13,398 nt of DNA from Gammaproteobacteria bacterium (GTDB lineage Bacteria > Pseudomonadota > Gammaproteobacteria > Competibacterales > Competibacteraceae). The stretch covers positions 1 through 13,398 of the forward strand of contig PWUP01000121.1 of the NCBI GenBank assembly GCA_003562535.1, in the 5' to 3' direction. The notes beneath the pieces were generated by a model. That model was not told the DNA's origin. It was given only the letters and a program-made list of their open reading frames with translations, and did not search any database. This document shows positions 1-7,876 of this stretch, piece by piece (the stretch's first letter is position 1; every line of letters begins with the position of its first letter). The position numbers and the translations under genes are program-made.

Positions 1-677
1 GCGAAACCCGCCAGTCCCGCATGCCGGTCTATGACGACAGTCGCGATAATATTGTCGGCATACTCCATACCCGCGATCTCTTGGCCATTGACCCCATACA
101 GGGTTTGCCGGACGATGAGCAATGCCCGCTACGCAGCATTCTGCGTAAGCCGTATTTCGTCCCCGAAACCAAATCCGCTTCTGAGTTATTGAGCGATTTC
201 CGCAGTCGCAAACGCTCCTTCGCCCTAGTGGTTGATGAGTATGGTGGCGTGACCGGGGTCATTACCATGAGCGACCTGCTGGAGGCGATTTTCGGTGATA
301 TTCCCACTCCCTCAGATGAAGGCGATACAACGCAAATTAATGAGTTGCCGAATAATCGCTTCACTCTGCCCGGTGCGACGACTATTGAGGATTTTAATGC
401 CTATTTTAAAACGGATTTCGCCGTTGACGATGTCAACACCCTTGGCGGTCTGGTACTGCACCACTTCGGTGAACTGCCTAATGAAGGCGATAGTGTGGAA
501 ATCGGTACCTATCTGTTCTGGGCGCAGCGCATTGAAGCCAACCGCATTGCTGAAGTGATGTTGGAACCCATTGCACCGGTTTCCCCAGAAGAAGTCGCTG
601 AGGCAGAGGCCAACACGCCAACACAACCGCCGGATAGTACGGCAACTCATGCCGACCAGCCAGAGAGGAGTTCATAA
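1..677 (+). CDS. CBS/CorC-HlyC domain protein (CNNM-family transporter), 5'-truncated
   Basis: This is the C-terminal part of a CorC/HlyC-type protein; the gene starts before the window, and the reading frame is open back to base 3. What remains is most of a CBS-domain pair: MPVYDDSRDNIVGILHTRDL, then the second CBS with LVVDEYGGVTGVITMSDLLE (near codons 75-95 counted from the ATG at 21). A CorC_HlyC transporter-associated domain follows, from about codon 105 to 185. The last ~35 residues are rich in Pro, Thr, Ala and Glu and look like a disordered tail. CBS pairs in this family bind adenine nucleotides and control a DUF21/CNNM membrane domain linked to Mg2+ (or other divalent cation) export; that membrane part would lie upstream of base 1. 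The stop is two bases before the start of a paralogue, so the two are almost certainly co-transcribed. The domain assignment is firm; the ion specificity is not visible. Confidence 0.88.
   Translation, partial: ETRQSRMPVYDDSRDNIVGILHTRDLLAIDPIQGLPDDEQCPLRSILRKPYFVPETKSASELLSDFRSRKRSFALVVDEYGGVTGVITMSDLLEAIFGDIPTPSDEGDTTQINELPNNRFTLPGATTIEDFNAYFKTDFAVDDVNTLGGLVLHHFGELPNEGDSVEIGTYLFWAQRIEANRIAEVMLEPIAPVSPEEVAEAEANTPTQPPDSTATHADQPERSS
662..670 (+). promoter_or_regulatory. Ribosome binding site of the second CNNM gene
   Basis: The purine run agagaggag sits inside the last codons of the preceding gene, about nine bases before the ATG at 680. It supports this start and translational coupling of the tandem pair. 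Confidence 0.6.
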
Positions 678-679
678 GT

Positions 680-1972
680 ATGGAAATTTTTCTTTATTTT
701 GGATTGATTCTTTTATTTCTTATTTTTGAAGGCTTTTTCTCCGGGTCAGAGATCGGTATCGTCAGTGCTGATCGCATGAAACTGCGCCACGATGCGGCCA
801 AAGGCTCCAAGGGCGCCAGACTGGCGCTGAAAATGCTTAAAAAACCCGAGTGGTTGCTCTCCACTACCCTGGTCGGCACCAATATTTTCATTGTGGCCAA
901 TACCACACTGATCACCGCGCTGATGGTGATCTTGTTTGGTGAACAATACAGTTGGCTGGCCGTCGCTATCGCCGCACCACTGATCTGGATTTTCGGTGAA
1001 ATCGTCCCTAAAAGCGTGTTCCAGCAGCGGGCGAATGTCATCACTCCCTATTCGATCTTCGTGATACGGTTTTTTTCCATCGTCTTCTATCCCATTCTGT
1101 TTGTATGCAGCGGGATTACTCGGCTATTGGTTGTTGCTGTGGGAGGCGGCAGCGAGCGTAACCCGTTTACCCTGCGCGAAGAAATTGTCAGCATGTTCAA
1201 AATGCCCTCCGTTTCTAAAGGCGATATCGAACCGATTGAGACGGAAATGATTCGCCGCATGTTTAACTTCACCGAAACTACGGTCGGTGAAGCCATGCGA
1301 CCGCTGATTGAGGTCACAGCCATTGACAAACTGGCGACGTGCGGCGATGCACGACGCTTGGCTACCGAAACCTCCCATATACGCTTACCCGTTTATGAGG
1401 AGCGCGTGGATCGGATTATCGGCATGCTGCATGTACTGGATCTGCTCGGGGAACCGGATGAACGCCCGATCACCGATTTCATGCGTGACGCTCAGTATGT
1501 CCCCACTAGCCAAGGCGTGCGGGAACTGTTAATGCAATTGCGTAAAGCCGGTGAAGTGGTCGCCGTAGTGGTTGATGAGTTTGGAGCTGCAGAAGGGATT
1601 ATTGCGGTCGAAGACATTGTCGAAGAGGTGGTCGAGGATTTAAGCGATGAATACGACACCAAAGACAGTTCAAAACTCACCTTACACAAGCTCGACGACT
1701 GTGATTATGTGCTCAGTGGGCGTGCTGAAATTGAATGGATTATGGCGAAATTTGACATCGATCTGCCCGATGGGGATTACACCACCATTGCCGGATTGAT
1801 TCTGGATAAAACCCGCAGCATTCCCCGTGAAGGCACCAGTATCCATGTCAACACTATCATCCTCACGGTACATCGCAGTTCAGCCCGCGCCATCCGCGAA
1901 GTCCGCATCCGTTGGGGCAAGCAAGCACGGGCGTTGATTAAAGAAGCCGCCGAGCAGGAGCAAAGCGGATAA
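680..1972 (+). CDS. CNNM/DUF21-CBS-CorC family membrane protein (HlyC/CorC-type)
   Basis: A complete 430-residue integral membrane protein of the CNNM/CorC family, which is linked to divalent cation (Mg2+) efflux and was formerly labelled 'hemolysin'. Residues 1-155 form the DUF21 membrane domain: a hydrophobic first helix (about 4-20) followed by FFSGSE, then TLVGTNIFIVAN (63-74), and GEIVPK (106-111), the conserved GE-hyphobic-PK motif, with a further hydrophobic stretch near 123-155. The CBS pair spans roughly 200-322 (RLPVYEERVDRIIGMLHVLD and VVVDEFGAAEGIIAVEDIVE), and the CorC_HlyC domain about 335-410. The start is fixed by a purine-rich site (gagaggag, 663-670) ten bases ahead of the ATG. 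It follows its truncated neighbour by two bases, so the two paralogues are a tandem pair that might form a heteromer. A strong hairpin lies just downstream. The substrate is inferred from family only. Confidence 0.92.
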   Translation: MEIFLYFGLILLFLIFEGFFSGSEIGIVSADRMKLRHDAAKGSKGARLALKMLKKPEWLLSTTLVGTNIFIVANTTLITALMVILFGEQYSWLAVAIAAPLIWIFGEIVPKSVFQQRANVITPYSIFVIRFFSIVFYPILFVCSGITRLLVVAVGGGSERNPFTLREEIVSMFKMPSVSKGDIEPIETEMIRRMFNFTETTVGEAMRPLIEVTAIDKLATCGDARRLATETSHIRLPVYEERVDRIIGMLHVLDLLGEPDERPITDFMRDAQYVPTSQGVRELLMQLRKAGEVVAVVVDEFGAAEGIIAVEDIVEEVVEDLSDEYDTKDSSKLTLHKLDDCDYVLSGRAEIEWIMAKFDIDLPDGDYTTIAGLILDKTRSIPREGTSIHVNTIILTVHRSSARAIREVRIRWGKQARALIKEAAEQEQSG

Positions 1973-1993
1973 GATTTTGAGTAGTCACTAGTC

Positions 1994-2021
1994 CCCTCTC
2001 TCCCATTTATGGGGGAGAGGG
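1994..2021. terminator. Bidirectional hairpin between convergent genes
   Basis: An 11-base arm ccctctctccc (1994-2004), a six-base loop atttat and an 11-base arm gggggagaggg (2011-2021) pair fully except for one G-U wobble. The hairpin lies 21 bases after the CNNM stop and 9 bases before the recB stop on the other strand, so it can serve both convergent transcripts. No clear T-run follows on either strand, so it may need Rho or act as a 3'-end stabiliser. Similar CCCTCTC...GAGAGGG palindromes recur between genes in many Gammaproteobacteria (from memory), so it may also be a dispersed repeat. Confidence 0.6.
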
Positions 2022-2030
2022 TTCAAACGG

Positions 2031-5000
2031 TTATAACGTGATGTCCAAAGCTTCCAGTAACTCCTGCGGAGGGCAGTCGGCATACACCCCCAAGTGCGGG
2101 TGATCCGGCTCCATACCGCGCAAAAACAGATAAAACACACCGCCAAAGTGGTGGGTGTACTGGTAATCGGGTACGCGCAGACGCAAATAACGGTGTAAGG
2201 CTACGGTGTAAATTAAATATTGCACATAATAGGCGGAATCCGCCATTGTGCTGGCTAAAGCGTCGGGGTGATAATCATCAATCCGCTGTCCCAGCCAGTT
2301 AGATTTATAGTCCAACAGATAATAGCGTCCGTCCGCTTCAAACACTAAGTCGATAAAACCCTTCATATAGCCTGCCGACACCGTGAGGTCTAAACGGCTA
2401 ATATGCTCTTGGATGGCGGGATGCCAATCAGTCCGCTGTAACAGCAAGGCAGGTAAATCGGTATGCCGGGTGCTCACTGGGTAATGAAACTCCAATTCAT
2501 CCAAGCGTTGTGCCTTAGGGATGTGACACAGCCGCAATGACTGACCGTCCAAGGGGGTCTGCACCACCCGCTCGACCAAGGCGGCGACACTGGGCGTCCA
2601 TTCCGCAGCAAAACCATAACGCTGCAACACTCGCTCAATCAAGGCCGAGCAATCCGCCACGCTCGAACGCGTGAAGTCGATTAACTCGAAAATTTCATGC
2701 CAGCAGGAACCGGCGCGCGCCCCGCGCGGAAAATCGGCAACGTCCCATTCCTGGTCGCTCCTCTGGGGAGTGGGCTGGTCCGGGTCGGTGGTGTCAGCCA
2801 GTGCATCGTGATCTGGGCGCTCTACCGGTAATAAGGGCTGATCCGCCCGACTGATCTGACGGGTCAGCGTGGTGAAACTGCTGATGCGCCACTGACCGGC
2901 TAGTGAGCCGGTGAATTGCCGAGAGCGCAATACCTGCCCCTCGGTCGCCGTAGAGCGGTAGCGGTGACCGGGCAAGGCGGGTGGTTCACTCACTTGAATA
3001 CAGTCCGGAGCCTGCTCAGCGAGGGCATCAAGCTGCTGACGTAGGGTGGTAGCATGGAGCTTCTTATAGTGGGCTTGCACCGCGACAAACGGATCACTGT
3101 CCGGCGACAGATGGGCAGGCTGATGCAGTAACCACGCTAAGGCGCTGTCCTCCGCTTCATTGATCAACCCCCAGCCTAAGTAACAACGCTGCTGGGCACG
3201 GGTCAAGCCAACGTACAGTAAGCGTAAGTTCTCAGCCAAACGTTCCCGTTCTGCCAACTCCCGAGCACGTTGGTAGTGTTCCGAGCCGAGATCGAGCACG
3301 GCTTGATACGCTGCGTCAGGATCATGAAACGGCACAGCCGCGTTTTTCTCAATACCTCGGCCACTGCTCCAGCCAAAGGGATAAAACACAATCGGGTATT
3401 GCAACCCTTTGCTTTTATGCAGGGTAACGATTTGCACTAATTGCTCATCGCTTTCTAAGCGCAATTGCTGTTCTTCAACCTCATTAGCCGCCATCTGCCG
3501 CCGTCTTGCCAACCAGTTTAATAAAGTTTCGGGCAATAAGCGTTCGCGCAGTGCGGCAGCTCCTAACAGCTCACCGAGATGCAGTAGATTGGTCAGCCGC
3601 CGTTCGCCATCGTCTAAACCCAATAAACGCTGCGGAATCGCCCAACGGCTTAATAACTGGCGAAACAACGGCGCGAATCCACGTTGCTGCCAAGTGTGCT
3701 GCAGACTCAAGCAATGATCCAGTTGTTGCTCCCATGCGGATTCAGTATTCTCACAGGCCAATAGCGCTTGAGCATCAAAGCCCAGCAACTCGGTCACTAA
3801 AGCCGCCCGCACCCAGCCCTCACGCGCAGGATTAAGAATCGCCACCAGCAGATGGTGCAATTGTTCCGCTTCAGGCGTGGCAAATACATTGTCACGACTG
3901 CGTTGCACACTCGGCACCCCCAAAGCCAAAAGCGCTTGGCGGATCTGCTCTCCCTCATCATGCTTGCGCACTAACACCGCAATATCACCGCCCTGTAAGC
4001 GCTTGTCACCTAGACATGCCTGCCCTGCCGCTGCCAAATTGAGCAACCGCGCAATTTCAGCCGCACACGCCTCAGCCATCCACGGGGTCGCTTGACCCTT
4101 GTTGAGCACACCGCGTTTATCGCTGGCATCATGGAGACACCACAACCGCAAAGGAGGGGCAGGATCGTTAGCAATCTGTAAGCGCTGGGTATCCGCTTTA
4201 TCAGCAGCGGATACCGGATAAAAACTAATGTCCGGCAATAAAAACGGGGCCGAGTGCTGACTAAATAGGGTATTAACGGCTGTAATTAACTCGGGTGTAG
4301 AGCGCCAGTTATGCGTCAGGGTTAATTGCTCACGCGCCTTATGATGGGCGTGTAAATACGCAAAAATATCGGCACCACGAAAGCTGTAAATCGCCTGTTT
4401 AGGATCACCGACTAAAAACACTGGGCATTCTGAGTCGGCGTAAATGCGCTGAAAGATGCCGTATTGTAAAGGGTCGGTGTCTTGAAACTCGTCAATCAGT
4501 GCCGCCGGATAGCGTTTGCGCACCGCATTGGCCAACTGCGGCCCTAAGCTTGGGTTGTCTAAAGCCCGATCTAAGTTTAACAGCAGATCATCATAGGATT
4601 GTTTTTGATCACGCTGTTTGCGGAGGCTGAGTTGCTCATCGGTGTAGCGCAATAAGTCGGCTAATAAATGATATAAACGGGCTGCAAAAGCAGCATACAG
4701 CTCGGCCTGCGCTTGGCTCAGTGCCTGGCAGTGTTCAAAACAGTCATGCTGAGGGGCTTCATGGCCTTTTTTGAGACTGGCGGCCAGTTTTTTCGTGGTG
4801 AAGCATTCAAATTTACTCGGCAAACCCAGATTAGGTTGTGGTGAGCGTAGATAGTCATCAAGCTGCTCCAGCCAATCCGGCAATTGGTCGATTTTGTAAA
4901 CATTGAGCTTCAATACCCCGTGTTGTATGGCCTCAGTCAAGCATTGTTTGACCTGTTCACGCCCGTTCATCCATGCAGTACGCAGCGTCGCATAGGCGGT

Positions 5001-5684
5001 GTTAAACTGCTGCTCAAGCACTGGGATATCTTGAGTGGCGGGGGCTTGACGCAGTTGCAGATAGGGCTTGCCTAAATGAGGCCGAACGTCATTAAGCAAT
5101 TTTTCAGGGTTATACCCTTGTTTCAATACCCAATCCACCCACAGCGGCTCGGCGTGATACCAATGACGCCGCCAGAAATCCGCAACAATTTCGCTCAGAC
5201 GGTCACTGGGGTCAACTTCCAGTTCAGTGGTAAACGCCATACCGCTGGCAAACGCCCGATCCGCTAACACCCGCTGACAAAAACCGTGGATGGTGAAAAT
5301 TGCCGCTTCATCGAAACCGCGCAGCGCGTTTTCTAAACGCCGGCTCAAGGCATCGGGTGTCAGTGTAGAGCGCACAGCCAGTTGGCGCAGCAGCTCGTCA
5401 TCAATCTGGGTACAATCCATGCAGTGTTCCACTGCCTGACGTGCTGTGGCTAAACGGTTACGGATTCGGTCGGCCAACTCAGCCGTTGCTGCGTTGGTAA
5501 ACGTCACCACCAGAATGCGCCCCACCGGCAGGCCACTTTCCACAATCAGGCGAAGATACAACGCGGCGATGGTGTAGGTTTTGCCCGTTCCGGCACTGGC
5601 CTCGATTAAACGCTGACCCGATAGCTCAACATCAACCGGGTTAAAGGCGTGCAGACGGTTAGTGGGTGTATTGGCTGTGGTCAT
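2031..5684 (-). CDS. recB: Exodeoxyribonuclease V (RecBCD) beta subunit RecB
   Basis: RecB is the 3'-5' helicase and nuclease subunit of RecBCD, which resects double-strand breaks, degrades linear DNA and loads RecA at Chi. From the ATG at 5684 it is 1217 residues (E. coli RecB is 1180). The superfamily 1 helicase motifs are present: Walker A AGTGKT (31-36), TFTNAATAEL (61-70), Walker B IDEFQDTD with D398/E399, VGDPKQAIYSFRGAD, HNWRST, HKSKGLQYP and YVGLTRAQQR. The C-terminal nuclease domain has GSCWHEIFE, GFIDL with D1112, and LLDYKSN with D1125 and K1127, spaced like E. coli D1067/D1080/K1082, so both activities should be intact. An upstream extension to 5837 is open, but the chosen start has GGAG seven bases ahead and gives a family-like N-terminus. 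Neither recC nor recD is adjacent: the downstream neighbour is convergent and the upstream one divergent. Confidence 0.96.
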   Translation of the reverse strand: MTTANTPTNRLHAFNPVDVELSGQRLIEASAGTGKTYTIAALYLRLIVESGLPVGRILVVTFTNAATAELADRIRNRLATARQAVEHCMDCTQIDDELLRQLAVRSTLTPDALSRRLENALRGFDEAAIFTIHGFCQRVLADRAFASGMAFTTELEVDPSDRLSEIVADFWRRHWYHAEPLWVDWVLKQGYNPEKLLNDVRPHLGKPYLQLRQAPATQDIPVLEQQFNTAYATLRTAWMNGREQVKQCLTEAIQHGVLKLNVYKIDQLPDWLEQLDDYLRSPQPNLGLPSKFECFTTKKLAASLKKGHEAPQHDCFEHCQALSQAQAELYAAFAARLYHLLADLLRYTDEQLSLRKQRDQKQSYDDLLLNLDRALDNPSLGPQLANAVRKRYPAALIDEFQDTDPLQYGIFQRIYADSECPVFLVGDPKQAIYSFRGADIFAYLHAHHKAREQLTLTHNWRSTPELITAVNTLFSQHSAPFLLPDISFYPVSAADKADTQRLQIANDPAPPLRLWCLHDASDKRGVLNKGQATPWMAEACAAEIARLLNLAAAGQACLGDKRLQGGDIAVLVRKHDEGEQIRQALLALGVPSVQRSRDNVFATPEAEQLHHLLVAILNPAREGWVRAALVTELLGFDAQALLACENTESAWEQQLDHCLSLQHTWQQRGFAPLFRQLLSRWAIPQRLLGLDDGERRLTNLLHLGELLGAAALRERLLPETLLNWLARRRQMAANEVEEQQLRLESDEQLVQIVTLHKSKGLQYPIVFYPFGWSSGRGIEKNAAVPFHDPDAAYQAVLDLGSEHYQRARELAERERLAENLRLLYVGLTRAQQRCYLGWGLINEAEDSALAWLLHQPAHLSPDSDPFVAVQAHYKKLHATTLRQQLDALAEQAPDCIQVSEPPALPGHRYRSTATEGQVLRSRQFTGSLAGQWRISSFTTLTRQISRADQPLLPVERPDHDALADTTDPDQPTPQRSDQEWDVADFPRGARAGSCWHEIFELIDFTRSSVADCSALIERVLQRYGFAAEWTPSVAALVERVVQTPLDGQSLRLCHIPKAQRLDELEFHYPVSTRHTDLPALLLQRTDWHPAIQEHISRLDLTVSAGYMKGFIDLVFEADGRYYLLDYKSNWLGQRIDDYHPDALASTMADSAYYVQYLIYTVALHRYLRLRVPDYQYTHHFGGVFYLFLRGMEPDHPHLGVYADCPPQELLEALDITL

Positions 5685-5691
5685 AGGCGTA

Positions 5692-5695
5692 CTCC
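5692..5695 (-). promoter_or_regulatory. recB ribosome binding site, inside a small inverted repeat
   Basis: On the minus strand GGAG lies seven bases before the ATG at 5684 and decides that start. It falls within a perfect six-base inverted repeat, actccg (5691-5696) and cggagt (5700-5705), separated by three bases, so the messenger could fold over its own ribosome binding site. Confidence 0.6.
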
Positions 5696-5709
5696 GAGGC
5701 GGAGTGAAT

Positions 5710-5738
5710 AGTGTAAGCCTTCTGGCGCTGTGAGTCAG
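5710..5738 (-). promoter_or_regulatory. Candidate sigma70-type promoter of recB
   Basis: On the minus strand CTGACT (5733-5738, four of six matches to TTGACA) is followed after exactly 17 bases by TACACT (5710-5715, four of six matches to TATAAT). Transcription would start near 5703, giving a leader of about 20 bases that holds only the ribosome binding site. The spacing is ideal but the hexamers are moderate, so this is a plausible guess. Confidence 0.4.
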
Positions 5739-5835
5739 CTTATGGCTGCGCTGAAACACTCGCCAAAACATGACCACAACGCTACACTGATGGATGATGC
5801 ACACGCACCCTATTCGCATTAACACGCCATTAACC

Positions 5836-7143
5836 ATGTCCGTTTATCTGAAAACCTTGGGTTGTCGCCTCAACGAGGCCGAGTTAGAGCGTTGGGGACA
5901 GCAGTTCCGCAACGCGGGCTACTCCATCGCGCAAACACCGGAGCAGGCGGCGCTGGTGGTGATTAATACCTGTGCGGTCACCGCAATGGCGGTGCGCAAA
6001 TCACGCCACGCCATCCGTCAACTGGCTCGGCGTAATCCGCAGGCTCGACTGGTGGTGAGTGGCTGCTACGCCACCTTGGAACCCACCAGTGTCGCTGCCG
6101 AACTCGGTGTCGATTTAGTCGTAAGCAATCAGGACAAAGACCAGCTCGTCGAGCGTACCCGCCATTTGCTGGCACAACCCAGCGCTCCCGTGGCGGCGAC
6201 TGAACCGGGTAGCGCAGCATTGTTTGCACGGGGACGCTCACGCGCCTTTATTAAAGTTCAAGACGGCTGTCGCTACCGTTGCACCTTTTGCATTACCACA
6301 GTCGCCCGCGGTGACGAACGCAGTCGCCCTATCCGCGCTATTATTGAAGAGATTAACCAGTACACGGCGGCAGGCGTTCAAGAAATTGTCCTGACCGGAG
6401 TGCAATTGGCCGGTTACGGCAACGATCAGGAGAGTGATCTGGCGGAATTACTGGCCGCGATTCTGGATAAGACCGATATTCCGCGCATCCGGCTCGGCTC
6501 TCTGGAACCTTGGGGTTGGCCGCCGCGTTTATTGGACGTGTTTGCTAACCCCCGTGTGCAACCACATCTGCATCTCCCCCTGCAAAGCGGTTCGGATCGG
6601 ATTCTGCGCCGCATGGCGCGCCGCTGCTGGCGGGATGAGTTTTCGCACTTGGCCCACCACATTCGGGCGGTGATTCCCGAAGTGAACCTCACCACGGACA
6701 TCATTGTGGGGTTTCCCGGAGAAACCGCTGCCGATTGGCAACAAACGCTGGAGCTGGTGGAACAGGTGGAGTTTGGCCATCTGCATATTTTTCCGTTCTC
6801 ACCGCGTGCGGGGACACGGGCGGCCGATCTGCCCGATCCGGTCAGCACTCAGACCCAACAGACGCGGGTTGCGGAGTTACACGCCCTCGGTCAGCGCTTA
6901 AAGCGTGCTCGTCTAAGCCGCTATCTTGGCTGGACCGGGCCAGTCTTGTGGGAACATCAACCGCGCCAAGGTCGGTACTGGGGCTATACCCCCCATTATT
7001 TGCGGGTGACCACTCCCCTACCGGTCAGCGGTATCCGCGCAACCCAGCTCAGCACGCTAGACGCCAGCGGAGAATTCCTCCATGCTAAACTGCTCGAGAC
7101 CACTCCGACAACTGAGGTGACAGTGAATCATGCCCGGTGCTGA
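5836..7143 (+). CDS. mtaB: tRNA methylthiotransferase MtaB (MiaB-type radical SAM enzyme)
   Basis: MtaB adds a methylthio group to N6-threonylcarbamoyladenosine at position 37 of tRNAs reading ANN codons, giving ms2t6A. The 435-residue protein has the N-terminal UPF0004 domain with three cluster cysteines, C10 (KTLGCRLNEAE), C46 (NTCAV) and C77 (SGCYA). The radical SAM cluster is C145-x3-C149-x2-C152 (DGCRYRCTFC), followed by TTVARGDERSRP. LTGVQLAGYG, HLPLQSGSDRILRRM and TDIIVGFPGET are further family motifs, and a TRAM-like C-terminus starts near 367. ITGVxxxxYG-type sequence and LGCRLNxAE favour MtaB over MiaB or RimO. The start at 5836 places the first motif where the family has it; it has no clear ribosome binding site, and ATGs at 5794 and 5797 are alternatives. 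The gene is divergent from recB and overlaps the next gene by 14 bases. Confidence 0.92.
   Translation: MSVYLKTLGCRLNEAELERWGQQFRNAGYSIAQTPEQAALVVINTCAVTAMAVRKSRHAIRQLARRNPQARLVVSGCYATLEPTSVAAELGVDLVVSNQDKDQLVERTRHLLAQPSAPVAATEPGSAALFARGRSRAFIKVQDGCRYRCTFCITTVARGDERSRPIRAIIEEINQYTAAGVQEIVLTGVQLAGYGNDQESDLAELLAAILDKTDIPRIRLGSLEPWGWPPRLLDVFANPRVQPHLHLPLQSGSDRILRRMARRCWRDEFSHLAHHIRAVIPEVNLTTDIIVGFPGETAADWQQTLELVEQVEFGHLHIFPFSPRAGTRAADLPDPVSTQTQQTRVAELHALGQRLKRARLSRYLGWTGPVLWEHQPRQGRYWGYTPHYLRVTTPLPVSGIRATQLSTLDASGEFLHAKLLETTPTTEVTVNHARC
7114..7120 (+). promoter_or_regulatory. Ribosome binding site of the kinase-like gene
   Basis: The sequence gaggtga lies within the end of mtaB, nine bases before the ATG at 7130. 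It selects that start, which gives a 14-base overlap with mtaB and implies translational coupling. Confidence 0.65.
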
Positions 7144-7807
7144 TGACCGAATTGTAAGCCGGGTAGGCTGTTTGGATACCGAACGCTTGGTGGCTACGTT
7201 GATTCCCGCCACAGGCTACCACTGTGAAGTGTGGAAAAGTGTGGGCACTATCGTCCACCATCGCCGACGTCAACTTTTGGAGATGATCATCAAGCTGCAT
7301 TATCAACCGTGCAGCTTTCAGGAAATTCGTCTGTACGCCTTGCAGTATCGCAAACTGCGTCAGGTACTGGGTGAGATTGTGCCGCAGGCGGAATTCGTCG
7401 CAACTGAAGTCAATGGTCAGCCCAGCGTGATTGTCATCGCCGAGGCGGTATCGCCGTGGTTTAATTTGGCCAATCCAGCCAACGAAGAAGAAGCCATAGA
7501 ATTGTTACGCCGCAACCCCCGCGCCCGAGATCAGCTTGATCGCTTTCTTAGCGCCGCACGGCATTGGTATGATGCTGAAGGTCGTCGAGTGATCGACCTG
7601 TACGGCCTAGACAATCTGGTCTTGGATAAAAGAACCCATGAAGTCCGCTATATTGACAGCTTTGAGGTGTTCTTTAACGAAGATCTACTCGATTTGCTAC
7701 CTGATCCTGACGACGCCCTGCGTGAGCGCATCACCTTATCGCTGCGTCGCCTGGATTATTTAAACTATGTGCTGGCAGAAATCGATCAAGGATGGAATCC
7801 ATACTAA
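7130..7807 (+). CDS. Uncharacterised protein, possible protein-kinase-like fold
   Basis: I do not recognise this 225-residue soluble protein by name. It has no signal peptide or membrane segment. The order of its motifs resembles the protein-kinase-like fold (as in small kinase-like families such as YrbL). MIIKLHY (53-58) could hold the beta-3 lysine (K55), followed by a helix with E65. PSVIVIAEAVSPW (98-110) looks like a strand and hinge. VIDLYGLDNLVLD (154-166) resembles a catalytic loop with D156 and N162. VRYIDSFEVFF (172-182) could hold the metal-binding aspartate D176. The D156-N162 gap is one residue longer than in typical kinases, and there is no clear glycine-rich loop, so the fold is an inference and activity is not assured. 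The gene overlaps mtaB by 14 bases with its own good ribosome binding site, and xseB follows 69 bases later. That it is a real gene is well supported; the function is not. Confidence 0.75.
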   Translation: MPGADDRIVSRVGCLDTERLVATLIPATGYHCEVWKSVGTIVHHRRRQLLEMIIKLHYQPCSFQEIRLYALQYRKLRQVLGEIVPQAEFVATEVNGQPSVIVIAEAVSPWFNLANPANEEEAIELLRRNPRARDQLDRFLSAARHWYDAEGRRVIDLYGLDNLVLDKRTHEVRYIDSFEVFFNEDLLDLLPDPDDALRERITLSLRRLDYLNYVLAEIDQGWNPY

Positions 7808-7822
7808 ATGTTATCAGCATTC

Positions 7823-7851
7823 TTGACCGCACACCGGCTGAACGCTAACGT
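7823..7851 (+). promoter_or_regulatory. Weak candidate promoter ahead of xseB-ispA-dxs
   Basis: TTGACC (7823-7828, five of six matches to the -35 consensus) is followed after 17 bases by TAACGT (7846-7851, only three of six matches at -10). It lies in the 69-base gap before xseB and would give a leader of about 20 bases. The weak -10 makes it tentative. Confidence 0.28.
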
Positions 7852-7876
7852 AAACGCTCTACAGCGGAGAGCAATC

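Noticed and set aside
2030..2037. GTTATAAC palindrome, similar to part of a zinc-repressor or other operator site
   Set aside because: It overlaps the recB stop codon at the 3' end of two convergent genes, where an operator makes no sense, and no longer dyad surrounds it.
5685..5837. 51-codon N-terminal extension of recB
   Set aside because: It would overlap the mtaB start region, has no family match, and the ATG at 5684 has its own well-spaced ribosome binding site.
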